A stretch of DNA of 64,000 nucleotides, taken from NCBI RefSeq assembly GCF_023887685.1, contig NZ_JAMWMR010000004.1:62001-126000 (forward strand), in the 5' to 3' direction. The notes under the pieces were generated by a model that did not search any database, was not told where the DNA came from, and saw only the letters and a program-made list of their open reading frames with translations. Numbering within the stretch: position 1 is the first letter of the stretch; the number at the start of each line of letters is the position of its first letter. This DNA comes from Streptomyces macrolidinus. Its GTDB lineage: Bacteria > Actinomycetota > Actinomycetes > Streptomycetales > Streptomycetaceae. This document shows positions 1-7,809 of this stretch, piece by piece. The position numbers and the translations under genes were made by a program.

Positions 1-1251
1 TCGGCGGACGACGTGCAGCGGGTGTGGGACGTCGTCGTGGTGGGCGCGGGACCCGCGGGAGCGTCGGCCGCCTACGCGGCGGCGGTCGCGGGGCGCAGCG
101 TGCTGGTGCTGGAGAAGGCGGAACTGCCGCGCTACAAGACGTGCGGAGGCGGCATCATCGGCCCGTCGCGCGACGCGCTGCCGCCCGGCTTCGAACTCCC
201 GCTGCGCGACCGGGTGTACGCGGTGACGTTCGCCAACAACGGCCGCTTCACCCGTACCCGCCGCTCCAAGCAGATGCTGTTCGGGCTGATCAACCGCCCC
301 GAGTTCGACCAGCAACTCGTCGAGCACGCGCAGAAGGCGGGCGCGGAGGTGCGTACGGGGGTGACGGTGTCCCGCGTCGAGCAGCACGGCTCGGCGGTGC
401 CGGACCGGCGCACGGTCGCCGTCGTCCTGCAGAGCGGCGAGACGGTGCTGGCGCGGGCGGTCGTGGGCGCGGACGGCAGCGCGAGCCGGATAGGCGCGCA
501 TGTCGGCGTGAAGCTCGACCAGGTCGATCTGGGCCTGGAGGCGGAGATCCCGGTGCCCGAGACCGTCGCCGAGGACTGGAAGGGGCGGGTGCTCATCGAC
601 TGGGGCCCGCTGCCCGGCAGTTACGGCTGGGTCTTCCCCAAGGGGGACACGCTGACCGTCGGTGTGATCTGCGCGCGCGGTGAAGGCGCGGCCACCAAGC
701 GGTACTTGGAGGACTTCATCGGCAGGCTCGGGCTCGCCGGTTTCGAACCGAGCATCTCCTCAGGGCACTTGACCCGTTGCCGTGCCGACGACTCGCCGCT
801 GTCGCGCGGGCGGGTGCTGGTGTGCGGCGACGCGGCCGGGCTGCTGGAGCCGTGGACGCGCGAGGGGATCTCGTTCGCGCTGCGGTCGGGGCGGCTCGCG
901 GGGGAGTGGGCGGTGCGGATCGCGGAGGCCCATGACGCGGTCGACACCCGCCGCCAGGCCCTGAACTACGCCTTCGCCATCAAGGCGGGCCTGGGTGTCG
1001 AGATGAGCGTCGGCAAGCGGCTGCTCGCGGTGTTCGAGCGCCGCCCCGGCCTCTTCCACGCGGGCCTGACCGGCTTCCGCCCCGCCTGGAAGGCGTTCAA
1101 GGAGATCACGCAGGGCGCCACGACCCTGGGGGAGATCGTCCGCTCCCATCCGATCGCCCAGCGCGCTCTGGTCGGGGTGGACCGCACGCCTTCCGGTGAC
1201 GCTGCCGGTTCCGGTGAGGCTGCCGGTTCCGCTGACAAGGCCGGTTCCTGA
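1..1251 (+). CDS. Geranylgeranyl reductase family FAD-dependent oxidoreductase (5' end probably outside the window)
   Basis: A flavoprotein of the geranylgeranyl reductase / FixC-like group, which reduces isoprenoid double bonds or hydroxylates small substrates. The Rossmann FAD motif GAGPAGASAAYAAA lies at the N-terminus, followed by YKTCGGG, typical of this family, then a GADG-x-S motif, and GDAAGLLEPWTREGI near residue 275, which binds the FAD ribityl chain. The frame is open to base 1. A GTG at 13 is possible, but I see no ribosome site there, so the true start is likely upstream. The C-terminus is low-complexity (GSGEAAGSADKAGS), encoded by 18-bp repeats that cross the stop codon. The substrate cannot be told from the sequence; a membrane isoprenoid is a family-based guess. 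Confidence 0.85.
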   Translation, partial: SADDVQRVWDVVVVGAGPAGASAAYAAAVAGRSVLVLEKAELPRYKTCGGGIIGPSRDALPPGFELPLRDRVYAVTFANNGRFTRTRRSKQMLFGLINRPEFDQQLVEHAQKAGAEVRTGVTVSRVEQHGSAVPDRRTVAVVLQSGETVLARAVVGADGSASRIGAHVGVKLDQVDLGLEAEIPVPETVAEDWKGRVLIDWGPLPGSYGWVFPKGDTLTVGVICARGEGAATKRYLEDFIGRLGLAGFEPSISSGHLTRCRADDSPLSRGRVLVCGDAAGLLEPWTREGISFALRSGRLAGEWAVRIAEAHDAVDTRRQALNYAFAIKAGLGVEMSVGKRLLAVFERRPGLFHAGLTGFRPAWKAFKEITQGATTLGEIVRSHPIAQRALVGVDRTPSGDAAGSGEAAGSADKAGS

Positions 1252-1260
1252 GGCTGTTCC
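1189..1260 (+). repeat. 18-bp tandem repeat, four copies, spanning the stop codon of the FAD reductase
   Basis: Units at 1189-1206, 1207-1224, 1225-1242 and 1243-1260 share the core GGTTCCGGTGAGGCTGCC. The last copy contains the TGA stop (1249-1251). In frame they encode degenerate PSGDAA/GSGEAA/GSADKA hexapeptides. This is one of several gene 3' ends in the window with tandem repeats. Confidence 0.75.
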
Positions 1261-1276
1261 CGCGTCTGTTCCGGCG

Positions 1277-1762
1277 TCACTTCGTGACGGAGATGCGGAA
1301 GACCGGGTGGTCGGGCGCCGCCGCGATCAGTTCCTCGTCGGAGGACTTCGCCGTGACGCCCTGGAAGAACTGGTTGACCTCCCAGCCCCACCGCTCCAGA
1401 TAGGTCCGCAGGATCGGGAGCTTCTCCTCGTCGGGAAGCTCCACCGCGGTGAACGCGCGGACCTTGCGCCCCACGCGCAACTCCCCGCCACCGGCGACCC
1501 GCATGTTGCGCACCCACTGCGAGTGCCCGCGGGCCGAGACGAGGTACTGCGTGCCCTCGTACGTGTGCGGGTTGACCGGGATGCGCCGCAACTCCCCGGA
1601 CTTGCGGCCGCGCACGGACAACTCCGCCGCGCCCGCGAGGCTGATCCCATGGCGGGCGAGCCAGCCGACGGCGTTGTTGAAGCGGTCGTTCATCGCCGTG
1701 CCCTTGCGGTAGTACGGCGAGGACGGGGTCGGCGAGGAAGAGGAAGAGGAAGAGGACGACAT
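1277..1762 (-). CDS. Nitroreductase/deazaflavin (F420)-dependent oxidoreductase family protein
   Basis: A protein of the DUF385/Ddn-like family, small split-barrel proteins that bind F420 or flavin and reduce quinones, nitro compounds or other electrophiles. Recognised by LSVRGRKSGELRRIPVNP, followed by a typical strand-rich core (YLVSARG, QWVRNMRVAG, WGWEVNQFF). The start at 1762 gives 161 aa with a poly-Ser leader; an internal ATG at 1693 (MNDRFNN, preceded by AAGGGC) would give 138 aa, the usual family length. It is divergent from the TetR gene, and the intergenic space holds four operator-like palindromes, so it is the probable target of that repressor. Substrate unknown. Confidence 0.8.
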   Translation of the reverse strand: MSSSSSSSSSPTPSSPYYRKGTAMNDRFNNAVGWLARHGISLAGAAELSVRGRKSGELRRIPVNPHTYEGTQYLVSARGHSQWVRNMRVAGGGELRVGRKVRAFTAVELPDEEKLPILRTYLERWGWEVNQFFQGVTAKSSDEELIAAAPDHPVFRISVTK

Positions 1763-1788
1763 GGGGACCCCCACGGGTTGATGTGCGT

Positions 1789-1878
1789 GAGCAGTGCTCT
1801 CGCGAGATTCCGAGAGCGGTGCTCTCGCTTGTGAGAAGTATGCAGGGGAGCGGCGCTCCAAAGCAAGAGCAGTGCTCT
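1789..1878. promoter_or_regulatory. Cluster of four GAGC-N3-GCTC palindromes, probable TetR operators
   Basis: Four dyads with the shared core GAGC-RGY-GCTC lie between the divergent oxidoreductase and TetR genes: 1789-1799 (GAGCAGTGCTC), 1811-1827 (CGAGAGC-GGT-GCTCTCG), 1847-1859 (GGAGC-GGC-GCTCC) and 1866-1878 (AGAGCAGTGCTCT). Centre spacings are about 25, 34 and 19 bp. Two further half-sites (CCGCTCC) follow. Position and symmetry fit operators of the adjacent TetR protein controlling both promoters. Confidence 0.75.
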
Positions 1879-1937
1879 CTAATGTGGGCGCCGCTCCAAA
1901 ACGTGTGCACCGCTCCGAAAGCTGGCAGACTGCCCCC

Positions 1938-2645
1938 ATGAACGCTCCCCGACCGAACGCCCCCCAAGGAGCCCGCGCCCGCGCCCGGATCGAGGTCACC
2001 GCCGCCATCAAGGACGAGGCGCGCAGACAGCTCGCGGCGGAAGGCGCCGCCAAGCTCTCCCTGCGCGCCGTCGCCCGCGAGCTCGGCATGGTCTCCTCCG
2101 CGCTCTACCGCTACTTCCCGAGCCGCGACGAGCTGCTGACGGCGCTCATCATCGACGCGTACGACTCCCTCGGCGCGGCGGCCGAGGCCGCGGACGCCAA
2201 GGCCGCTGGCGCGGTCCCCGCCGAGCGGTGGGTCGCGGTGTGCGAGGCCGTGCGCGGCTGGGCGCTGGCGCATCCGCACGAGTACGCGCTGATCTACGGT
2301 TCACCCGTGCCCGGGTACTCCGCGCCGGAGACGACCATCCCGTCCGCCGCGCGCGTAGGCCTGCTGCTGATCGGCATCGTGCGCGACGCGTACCAGCGGA
2401 ACGGCGTGGCCCGTACCCCGCTGCCCGCCGAACTGAAGCCCGAAGCGCAGCGCATGGCCGCCGCACTCGCGCCCGACCTCCCGCCGGAGGCGATCGCGAG
2501 CATGATCGCCGCGTGGGCGCAGCTCTACGGACTGGTCGGCTTCGAGCTGTTCGGGCAGTTCAACAAGGTCGTCGAGGACCGCGAGGCGTTCTTCCGGCAC
2601 GCGGCTGCCCGACTCGCTCATGAAGTGGGGCTGGTGTTCTCGTAG
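1938..2645 (+). CDS. TetR family transcriptional regulator
   Basis: A one-component repressor of 235 aa. The N-terminal helix-turn-helix is clear: EGAAKLSLRAVARELGM followed by SALYRYFPSRDELLTALI, the hallmark TetR recognition region. The remaining two thirds should form the ligand-binding domain (WHG/TetR_C_13-like), with GWALAHPHEYALIYGSPVPGY a common motif of the subgroup. The ATG at 1938 is chosen because the HTH follows at normal distance; the longer upstream frame would run through the operator cluster. CAGACT at 1926-1931 sits six bases before the ATG and could be a -10 box for a leaderless message. Likely autoregulated with the divergent oxidoreductase. Its 3' end overlaps the convergent DUF6332 gene. 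Confidence 0.9.
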   Translation: MNAPRPNAPQGARARARIEVTAAIKDEARRQLAAEGAAKLSLRAVARELGMVSSALYRYFPSRDELLTALIIDAYDSLGAAAEAADAKAAGAVPAERWVAVCEAVRGWALAHPHEYALIYGSPVPGYSAPETTIPSAARVGLLLIGIVRDAYQRNGVARTPLPAELKPEAQRMAAALAPDLPPEAIASMIAAWAQLYGLVGFELFGQFNKVVEDREAFFRHAAARLAHEVGLVFS

Positions 2646-2913
2646 GAGAAGTGGCGCGCCCGAAGCGCAGCAGCACGCTGACGACGCGTACGACGAAGAG
2701 CACGGCGGCCACGACGGCGCCCGAGACGACGAGCGCATGCCGCGTCGAGCCGGAGAGATGGAAGGCGAACGCCGGTCCGGCCACGGCCCCGAAGGCCAGC
2801 GCGGCGGCGAACGCCGCACTGCACAACGCGTATCCGATCTCGACGGTGATCGCGTCCCGCTCCGCCTGGCTACGACGCTGTGCGCGCCCGGTCGTACGCC
2901 CGCTGCTCCCCAT
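2560..2913 (-). CDS. DUF6332-like small membrane protein
   Basis: A 117-aa protein with two hydrophobic helices. After a basic N-terminus (RAQRRSQAERDA) come the segments VEIGYALCSAAFAAALAF and HALVVSGAVVAAVLFVVRVV. The pattern QAERDA-x-TVEIGYAL-x-SAAF followed by VLFVVRVV-x-VL matches the Streptomyces DUF6332 family, of unknown function. The start at 2913 is the only ATG near the conserved block. The C-terminal tail (TPAPLHERVGQ onward) is longer than I expect and reads antisense to the last 86 bases of the TetR gene, so the family domain really ends near base 2640. Two-helix topology is inferred. Confidence 0.6.
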   Translation of the reverse strand: MGSSGRTTGRAQRRSQAERDAITVEIGYALCSAAFAAALAFGAVAGPAFAFHLSGSTRHALVVSGAVVAAVLFVVRVVSVLLRFGRATSPTRTPAPLHERVGQPRAGRTPRGPRRPC

Positions 2914-2975
2914 GCGCCGAGTCAAGCAGGCGGGTGCCCGGCGAGGCAACATCGTCACGGGGTTTCGGGCGAACG

Positions 2976-4811
2976 TCAGCCCAGTGCCCGGTCCAGGTTG
3001 AACGCCGCGCTGATCAGCGCCAGATGCGTGAACGCCTGGGGGAAGTTGCCCTGTTGCTCCCCGGTGTGGCCGATCTCCTCGGCGTACAGGCCCAGATGGT
3101 TGGCGTAGGTCAGCATCTTCTCGAAGGCCAGGCGCGCTTCGTCGACGCGGCCCGCGCGGGCCAGCGCCTCGACGTACCAGAACGAGCAGATCGAGAACGT
3201 CCCCTCGTCGCCGCGCAGTCCGTCCGGGCTCGCCTGCGGGTCGTAGCGGTAGACCAGTGAGTCGGACACCAGATCCTGTGTCAGCGCGTCGAGCGTGGAG
3301 AGCCACTTGGGGTCGGTGGGGGCGATGAACTTGGCCAGCGGCATCATGAGCACCGCGGCGTCGAGCACGTCGCCGTCCTCGTGCTGCACGAAGGCCTGAC
3401 GCGCCTCGCACCAACTCCGTTGCATGATGCGCCGGTAGATCGTGTCGCGGCACTGCTGCCAGCGGAGCAGGTCGGCGGGCAGGCCGCGGTGGCGGGCCAT
3501 CCGGATGCCCCGCTCGATCGCGACCCAGCACATCAACCGCGAGTACAGGAAGTTCTTGCGCCCGCCCCGGGTCTCCCAGACGCCCTCGTCGGGCTGGTTC
3601 CAGTGGTCGCAGACCCAGTCGACCAGCGCGCAGACGTCGTCCCACTCGGCGCTGGAGATGGGCTGCGCCCACTTGTCGTAGAGGTAGATCGAGTCGATGA
3701 GGGCACCGTAGATGTCGAGTTGGAGCTGGTCGACGGCGGCGTTGCCGATCCGGACCGGTGCGGAGCCCTGATGGCCTGCCAGATGGTCGAGTTGACGCTC
3801 GGGCAGGTCCGTGCGGCCGTCGATCCCGTACATGACGTGCAGGGGGCCGGTGGGCCCGCTGTTGCCCGGAGTGATGTGCCGGGTCACGAACTTCATGAAC
3901 GCCTCGGCCTCGCCGGCGAAGCCGAGCCGCAGCAGGGCGTAGACGCAGAAGGCCGCGTCGCGTACCCAGACGTACCGGTAGTCCCAGTTGCGTTCGCCGC
4001 CGATCCGCTCGGGCAGGCTGGTGGTCGGCGCGGCGACGATCGCGCCCGTCGGGGCGTAGGTGAGCAGCTTCAGCGTGAGGGCGGAGCGGTGCACCATCTC
4101 CCGCCACCGGCCGCGGTACCGCGACGCGGAGATCCAGCGCCGCCAGTACGCCACCGTGGTGCTGAACTGCTTCTCCGCCTCCCTGCGCGCGCACATGCGC
4201 GGCGGCAGCTCCTCGTTGATCTGGTCCAGCGAGAACACCGCCGTCTCGCCCTCGGCGAGCTTGAAGTCCGCCCAGACGTCGTGCTCGTCGCCCTCGAGCG
4301 GCATGGTGGACGTCAGCGCCAGGGACAGATCGGCGGAGTCGAAGACCGCCACGTCGCCGAGCAGGCGGACCGTGTGGGGCCGGGAGCCGTAGTCGAACCG
4401 GGGCGCCACCCGCACCCGGAACGGAATGGAACCGCGTACGCACAGGACCCGCCGGATCAGCCGGTGCCGCTCGGCCTCGATCGACTCCGCGCCGACGGGC
4501 ATGAAGTCCTGCACCTCGCCGAGGCCCTCCTCGGTGAAGAACCGGGTGATCAGGACGTTGGTGTCGGGGAAGTAGAACTGCTTCGTCCGCGCGGGCACGG
4601 TCGCGCCCAGCTCGAAGGACCCGCCCCGCTCCGCGTCCAGGATCGAGGCGAAGACGCTCGGGGCGTCGAAGGCCCCGGCGCAGTACCAGTCGATGGTGCC
4701 GTTGGTTCCCACCAGGGCCACGCTGCGCAGGTCACCGATCAGTCCGTGCTCGGCGATCGGGAGATACCCGGAGGCACCGTCCAACGGCCGGTCCTTCGGC
4801 GATTCGGTCAT
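2976..4811 (-). CDS. Glycoside hydrolase family 15 protein (trehalase/glucoamylase-like)
   Basis: A 611-aa cytosolic enzyme with the two-part layout of actinobacterial GH15: an N-terminal trehalase-like beta-domain (YLPIAEHGLIGDLRSVALV, GTIDWYCAGAFDAPSVFASI) and a C-terminal (alpha/alpha)6 barrel with GGERNWDYRYVWVRDA. Inverting glycosidases of this family use two glutamates. Candidates are the Glu in GVWETRGG (general acid) and in GLYAEEIGH (general base). Related mycobacterial enzymes hydrolyse trehalose, so trehalose or short alpha-glucans are the likely substrates. The ATG at 4811 has a GGAGGG ribosome site just upstream. It stands alone; the next gene on the same strand is a DeoR regulator 194 bp upstream, with no clear operon link. 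Confidence 0.88.
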   Translation of the reverse strand: MTESPKDRPLDGASGYLPIAEHGLIGDLRSVALVGTNGTIDWYCAGAFDAPSVFASILDAERGGSFELGATVPARTKQFYFPDTNVLITRFFTEEGLGEVQDFMPVGAESIEAERHRLIRRVLCVRGSIPFRVRVAPRFDYGSRPHTVRLLGDVAVFDSADLSLALTSTMPLEGDEHDVWADFKLAEGETAVFSLDQINEELPPRMCARREAEKQFSTTVAYWRRWISASRYRGRWREMVHRSALTLKLLTYAPTGAIVAAPTTSLPERIGGERNWDYRYVWVRDAAFCVYALLRLGFAGEAEAFMKFVTRHITPGNSGPTGPLHVMYGIDGRTDLPERQLDHLAGHQGSAPVRIGNAAVDQLQLDIYGALIDSIYLYDKWAQPISSAEWDDVCALVDWVCDHWNQPDEGVWETRGGRKNFLYSRLMCWVAIERGIRMARHRGLPADLLRWQQCRDTIYRRIMQRSWCEARQAFVQHEDGDVLDAAVLMMPLAKFIAPTDPKWLSTLDALTQDLVSDSLVYRYDPQASPDGLRGDEGTFSICSFWYVEALARAGRVDEARLAFEKMLTYANHLGLYAEEIGHTGEQQGNFPQAFTHLALISAAFNLDRALG

Positions 4812-5005
4812 CGCACCCTCCTGACCAGCCGATACGTGCCTCGCGTGCGCCAGCTCGTCCCGCAGCTCCCAGCTTAGGCGCAGCGGGGGAGGGGAGCACC
4901 AGGCGTGGAGCAGGAGGAGGGTGGACCACCTCGTGCGCGTGAACCACCACGGCCGTGCCTCGGCCCGTTCCGCAGACCGTGCCGGACCGTGCCTCGGCTC
5001 GTGCC

Positions 5006-5791
5006 TCAGACCGTGATCACCCGCAGGCCGGTCTCCTCGAACCGCCGCACCATGTCCGCCTCCGCCGCCGTGTCCGTGACCAGGGTGTCCACGGACTCCG
5101 CCGCGCAGATCCGGGCGAACGCGCGCTGTCCCAGCTTGCTGGAGTCCGCCGCGACGATCACGCGGTCGGCGCGTTCGCACAGCAGACGGTTGACGGCCGC
5201 CTCGGCCTCGTCGTGCGCTGCCGCGCCGTGCGTGACGTCGAAGGCCACGACGCCGAGCACCGCCACGTCCAGGGTGATCTGGCCGAGCACACCGTCCGCG
5301 AGCGGGCCGATGAGTTCGTACGACTGTGCGCGGGCCACCCCGCCCGTCACCACGATCTTGAACTGGGGGCGTACGGCCAGTTCGTTCGCGATGTTCAGCG
5401 CGTTGGTGACGACGGTCAGCGCAGGGGAGCCGCTCGCGAGATCGCCGCGCACCGCGAGGGCCCGCGCGACCTCGGTCGTGGTGGTGCCGCCGGTGAGGCC
5501 CACCGCCTCGCCGGGCGCGACGAGACCGGCCACCGCCTGCGCGACGCGCTGCTTCTCGGAGGCGTGGCGGGCGGTCTTGTAGCGCAGCGGAAGCTCGTAC
5601 GAGACGCCGTGCACCACCGCGCCGCCCCGGGTGCGTACGAGCATCTGCTGCTCGGCGAGCCGGTCGAAGTCGCGGCGGATCGTCGCGGCCGACACCGCCA
5701 GCTCGGCCGCGGCCTCCTCGACGTCCAACCGGCCCCGCTCGACCAGCAGTTCCAGCAGCGCCTGCCAGCGGGCGTCGCGGGACATCCGCAC
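5006..5791 (-). CDS. DeoR family transcriptional regulator (AgaR-like)
   Basis: A 261-aa sugar-phosphate-responsive repressor. The N-terminal winged helix (RWQALLELLVERGRLDVEEAAAEL, AATIRRDFDRLAEQQ) is followed by RTRGGAVV and a DeoRC effector domain of the ribose-5-phosphate isomerase fold (GLTGGTTTTEVARAL, VVTNALNIANELA, VLGVVAFD, VIVAADSSKLG). It is divergent from a SIS-domain gene and a class II aldolase gene. That arrangement and gene set match N-acetylgalactosamine/galactosamine (aga) regulators, so its effector is probably an amino-sugar phosphate. Two direct TGCTYGA copies at 5901-5917 in the shared intergenic region are a plausible operator. Confidence 0.88.
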   Translation of the reverse strand: MRMSRDARWQALLELLVERGRLDVEEAAAELAVSAATIRRDFDRLAEQQMLVRTRGGAVVHGVSYELPLRYKTARHASEKQRVAQAVAGLVAPGEAVGLTGGTTTTEVARALAVRGDLASGSPALTVVTNALNIANELAVRPQFKIVVTGGVARAQSYELIGPLADGVLGQITLDVAVLGVVAFDVTHGAAAHDEAEAAVNRLLCERADRVIVAADSSKLGQRAFARICAAESVDTLVTDTAAEADMVRRFEETGLRVITV

Positions 5792-5900
5792 TCTCCGTTC
5801 CTCGATCTCCCGGTGACCCTAACGCACCCTGCTCCGCGCCTGTTCTGCTCCGTCCCGCCCCCTGTCGCGCCACGAAGCGCGGGATGACGTCCGGCCCAAA

Positions 5901-5917
5901 TGCTTGATGATGCTCGA
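5901..5917. promoter_or_regulatory. Direct repeat TGCTYGA, candidate DeoR operator
   Basis: TGCTTGA at 5901 and TGCTCGA at 5911, one helical turn apart, lie in the DeoR/SIS divergent region and continue into AAAG. DeoR/AgaR-type operators often consist of such direct repeats containing CGAAAG-like elements. The assignment is by position and pattern only. Confidence 0.45.
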
Positions 5918-5937
5918 AAGGTGGCTATATCTTGCAG

Positions 5938-5985
5938 GAACACGCATGGGCAGTGGATACGGAACACGCACGGACAGTGGACACG
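5938..5985 (+). repeat. 24-bp tandem duplication in the SIS gene leader
   Basis: Units 5938-5961 and 5962-5985 (GAACACGCA...CAGTGGAYACG) match at 21 of 24 positions. They lie just upstream of the ribosome site and ATG of the SIS gene. They may be a duplicated regulator half-site or simple slippage. Confidence 0.55.
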
Positions 5986-6005
5986 CAGGGCGGGGAGGCC
6001 GTGGC

Positions 6006-6926
6006 ATGACGTATGTCGAGGACGAGCTGAACAGTCAGCCCGAGTGCTGGAGTCGCGCGGCCGAGGCCGCGGAGGCGCACGGGGACACGCTGCCCTCGGC
6101 GGGGGAGCGGGTCGCGATCGTGGGGTGCGGGACCTCGTACTTCATGGCCCAGGCCGCCGCCGTGCTGCGCGAGAGCGCCGGGCACGGCGAGACGGACGCC
6201 TTCGCCGCGTCCGAGTTCCCCCACGGACGCCCCTACGACAGGGTCGTCGCCCTCACTCGGTCCGGGACCACCACCGAGGTCCTCGAACTCCTCGGCCGAC
6301 TGCGCGGACGGACGCGGACGACCGCGATCACCGCCGACCCGCACACCCCCGTGATGGAGTCCGCGGACGACACGGTCGTCCTCGCCTTCGCCGACGAACG
6401 CTCCGTCGTGCAGACCCGGTTCGCCACCACCGCCCTCACGCTCCTGCGCGCCCATCTCGGCCTGCACACGGACCGCGTGGTCGCCGACGCCCGCAGCGCG
6501 CTGGAGACCCCGCTGCCCGAAGGCCTCGTCGACTGCACGCAGTTCACGTTCCTCGGCCGCGGCTGGAGCGTCGGTCTCGCGCACGAGGCCGGGCTGAAGA
6601 TGCGCGAGGCCGCGCTGGCCTGGACGGAGGCCTACCCGGCGATGGAGTACCGGCACGGCCCGATCAGCATCAGCACCCGGGGAACCGCGACCTGGATGCT
6701 CGACGAGGCGCCGGAAGGCCTGGCCCGGCAGGTGCGGGAGACCGGCGCGCTGTGGGTGGCCGCGAGCCTCGATCCGCTCGCCGAACTCGTCCGTGCGCAG
6801 CGGCTCGCCCTCGCGGTGGCCGCCGCGCGGGGGCTCGACCCCGACCGGCCCCGCCATCTGACCCGTTCGGTGATCCTCGCGCCCGACCCGAGCGCCAACC
6901 GAAGCGCCGACCGAAGCGCCCGCTGA
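6006..6926 (+). CDS. SIS domain protein, sugar isomerase/amino-sugar phosphate deaminase (AgaS/GlmS C-terminal type)
   Basis: A 306-aa protein with tandem SIS folds. The first carries VAIVGCGTSYFMAQAAA and ALTRSGTTTEVLELL, the phosphosugar-binding Ser/Thr loops. The second carries FLGRGWSVGLAHEAGLKMREAALAW and EYRHGPIS, typical of GlmS/AgaS/FrlB-type isomerases. It should isomerise or deaminate a phosphorylated amino sugar. ATG 6006 is preceded by GGGGAGG. The aldolase gene follows after 9 bp, and the DeoR gene is divergent, so this is the first gene of a two-gene operon. The last residues (ANRSADRSAR) come from a 12-bp tandem repeat. No kinase or transporter for the pathway is present in the window. 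Confidence 0.87.
   Translation: MTYVEDELNSQPECWSRAAEAAEAHGDTLPSAGERVAIVGCGTSYFMAQAAAVLRESAGHGETDAFAASEFPHGRPYDRVVALTRSGTTTEVLELLGRLRGRTRTTAITADPHTPVMESADDTVVLAFADERSVVQTRFATTALTLLRAHLGLHTDRVVADARSALETPLPEGLVDCTQFTFLGRGWSVGLAHEAGLKMREAALAWTEAYPAMEYRHGPISISTRGTATWMLDEAPEGLARQVRETGALWVAASLDPLAELVRAQRLALAVAAARGLDPDRPRHLTRSVILAPDPSANRSADRSAR
6885..6920 (+). repeat. 12-bp tandem repeat, three copies, at the 3' end of the SIS gene
   Basis: Units at 6885, 6897 and 6909 (consensus RACCGAAGCGCC) encode D/N-R-S-A tetrapeptides and end six bases before the close of the stop codon. Confidence 0.65.
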
Positions 6927-6935
6927 GGAGGAACC

Positions 6936-7793
6936 GTGCCCCTCGCAGCCACCGGTGAGCTGGTCGCCGCTGCCGCCGCCGCGCGCGGTGCCGTCGCCGC
7001 GTTCAACGTCATCACCCTCGAACACATCGAGGCCGTCATCGCGGGCGCCGAGCGCGTGGACGCGCCGGTCGTCCTCCAAGTCAGCGAGAACGCCGTCAAG
7101 TTCCGCCACGGACGCGTGCTCCCGCTCGCCCGCGCCGCCGCCGAGGCCGCCGAACGCGCCGCGGTGCCCGTCGCTCTCCACCTCGACCACGTCCGCGACG
7201 ACGACCTGCTACGGCAGGCCGCCCGCGCCGGGTTCAGCTCCGTGATGTACGACGCGGCCCGCCTGCCGTACCAGGAGAACCTCGCCGCCACGCGCGCCGC
7301 CACCGACTGGGCGCACGCCCAAGGACTGTGGATCGAGGCCGAGTTGGGGCGGATCGGCGGCAAGAACGGCGAGGCGCCGCCCGATCCGCACGCACCCGGC
7401 GCCCGTACCGACCCCGGTGAGGCCGCCGCCTTCGTCGCCGACTCCGGGGTCGACGCCCTCGCCGTCGCCATCGGCAGCACACACGCGATGACCACCCGCA
7501 CGGCCGCGCTCGACCACGGGCTGCTCAAGCGGCTGAGCGCCACGCTCGACGTACCGCTCGTGCTGCACGGCTCGTCCGGGCTGCCGGACGAGGAACTGAC
7601 GGGGGCGGTCGCGGGCGGCATCGCGAAGGTCAACATCGGGACCGCACTGAACGTCGCCATGACCGGCGCGATCAGGGAGTTCCTCGCCGCGCACCCCACG
7701 GCGGCCGACGCCCGCACCTACCTCGGTGCGGGCCGGGACGCGATGGCCGGGGCCGTGGCCCGCCTCATCAGGGTGCTCGGGGCCGTCCCGTGA
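6936..7793 (+). CDS. Class II fructose/tagatose-bisphosphate aldolase family protein
   Basis: A 285-aa zinc-dependent aldolase of the FbaA/KbaY/GatY family, which cleaves ketose bisphosphates to dihydroxyacetone phosphate and an aldehyde. Visible landmarks are AAFNVITLEHIEAVI at the N-terminus, VALHLDHVRDD (the metal-ligand His and catalytic Asp region), EAELGRIGG, DALAVAIGSTHAM, LVLHGSSGLPDEEL, and GGIAKVNIGTALN, which contacts the substrate phosphate. The GTG start at 6936 follows GAGGAG, which overlaps the SIS stop, so the two genes are translationally close. Together with the SIS protein it could complete amino-sugar catabolism, with tagatose-1,6-bisphosphate as the expected substrate by analogy with the aga pathway. 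Confidence 0.88.
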   Translation: MPLAATGELVAAAAAARGAVAAFNVITLEHIEAVIAGAERVDAPVVLQVSENAVKFRHGRVLPLARAAAEAAERAAVPVALHLDHVRDDDLLRQAARAGFSSVMYDAARLPYQENLAATRAATDWAHAQGLWIEAELGRIGGKNGEAPPDPHAPGARTDPGEAAAFVADSGVDALAVAIGSTHAMTTRTAALDHGLLKRLSATLDVPLVLHGSSGLPDEELTGAVAGGIAKVNIGTALNVAMTGAIREFLAAHPTAADARTYLGAGRDAMAGAVARLIRVLGAVP

Positions 7794-7809
7794 TCCCGGC
7801 GGGCGCGCT

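Noticed and set aside
3381..4877. 498-aa plus-strand frame opposite the GH15 gene
   Set aside because: No motifs, and the opposite strand encodes an unmistakable glycosidase.
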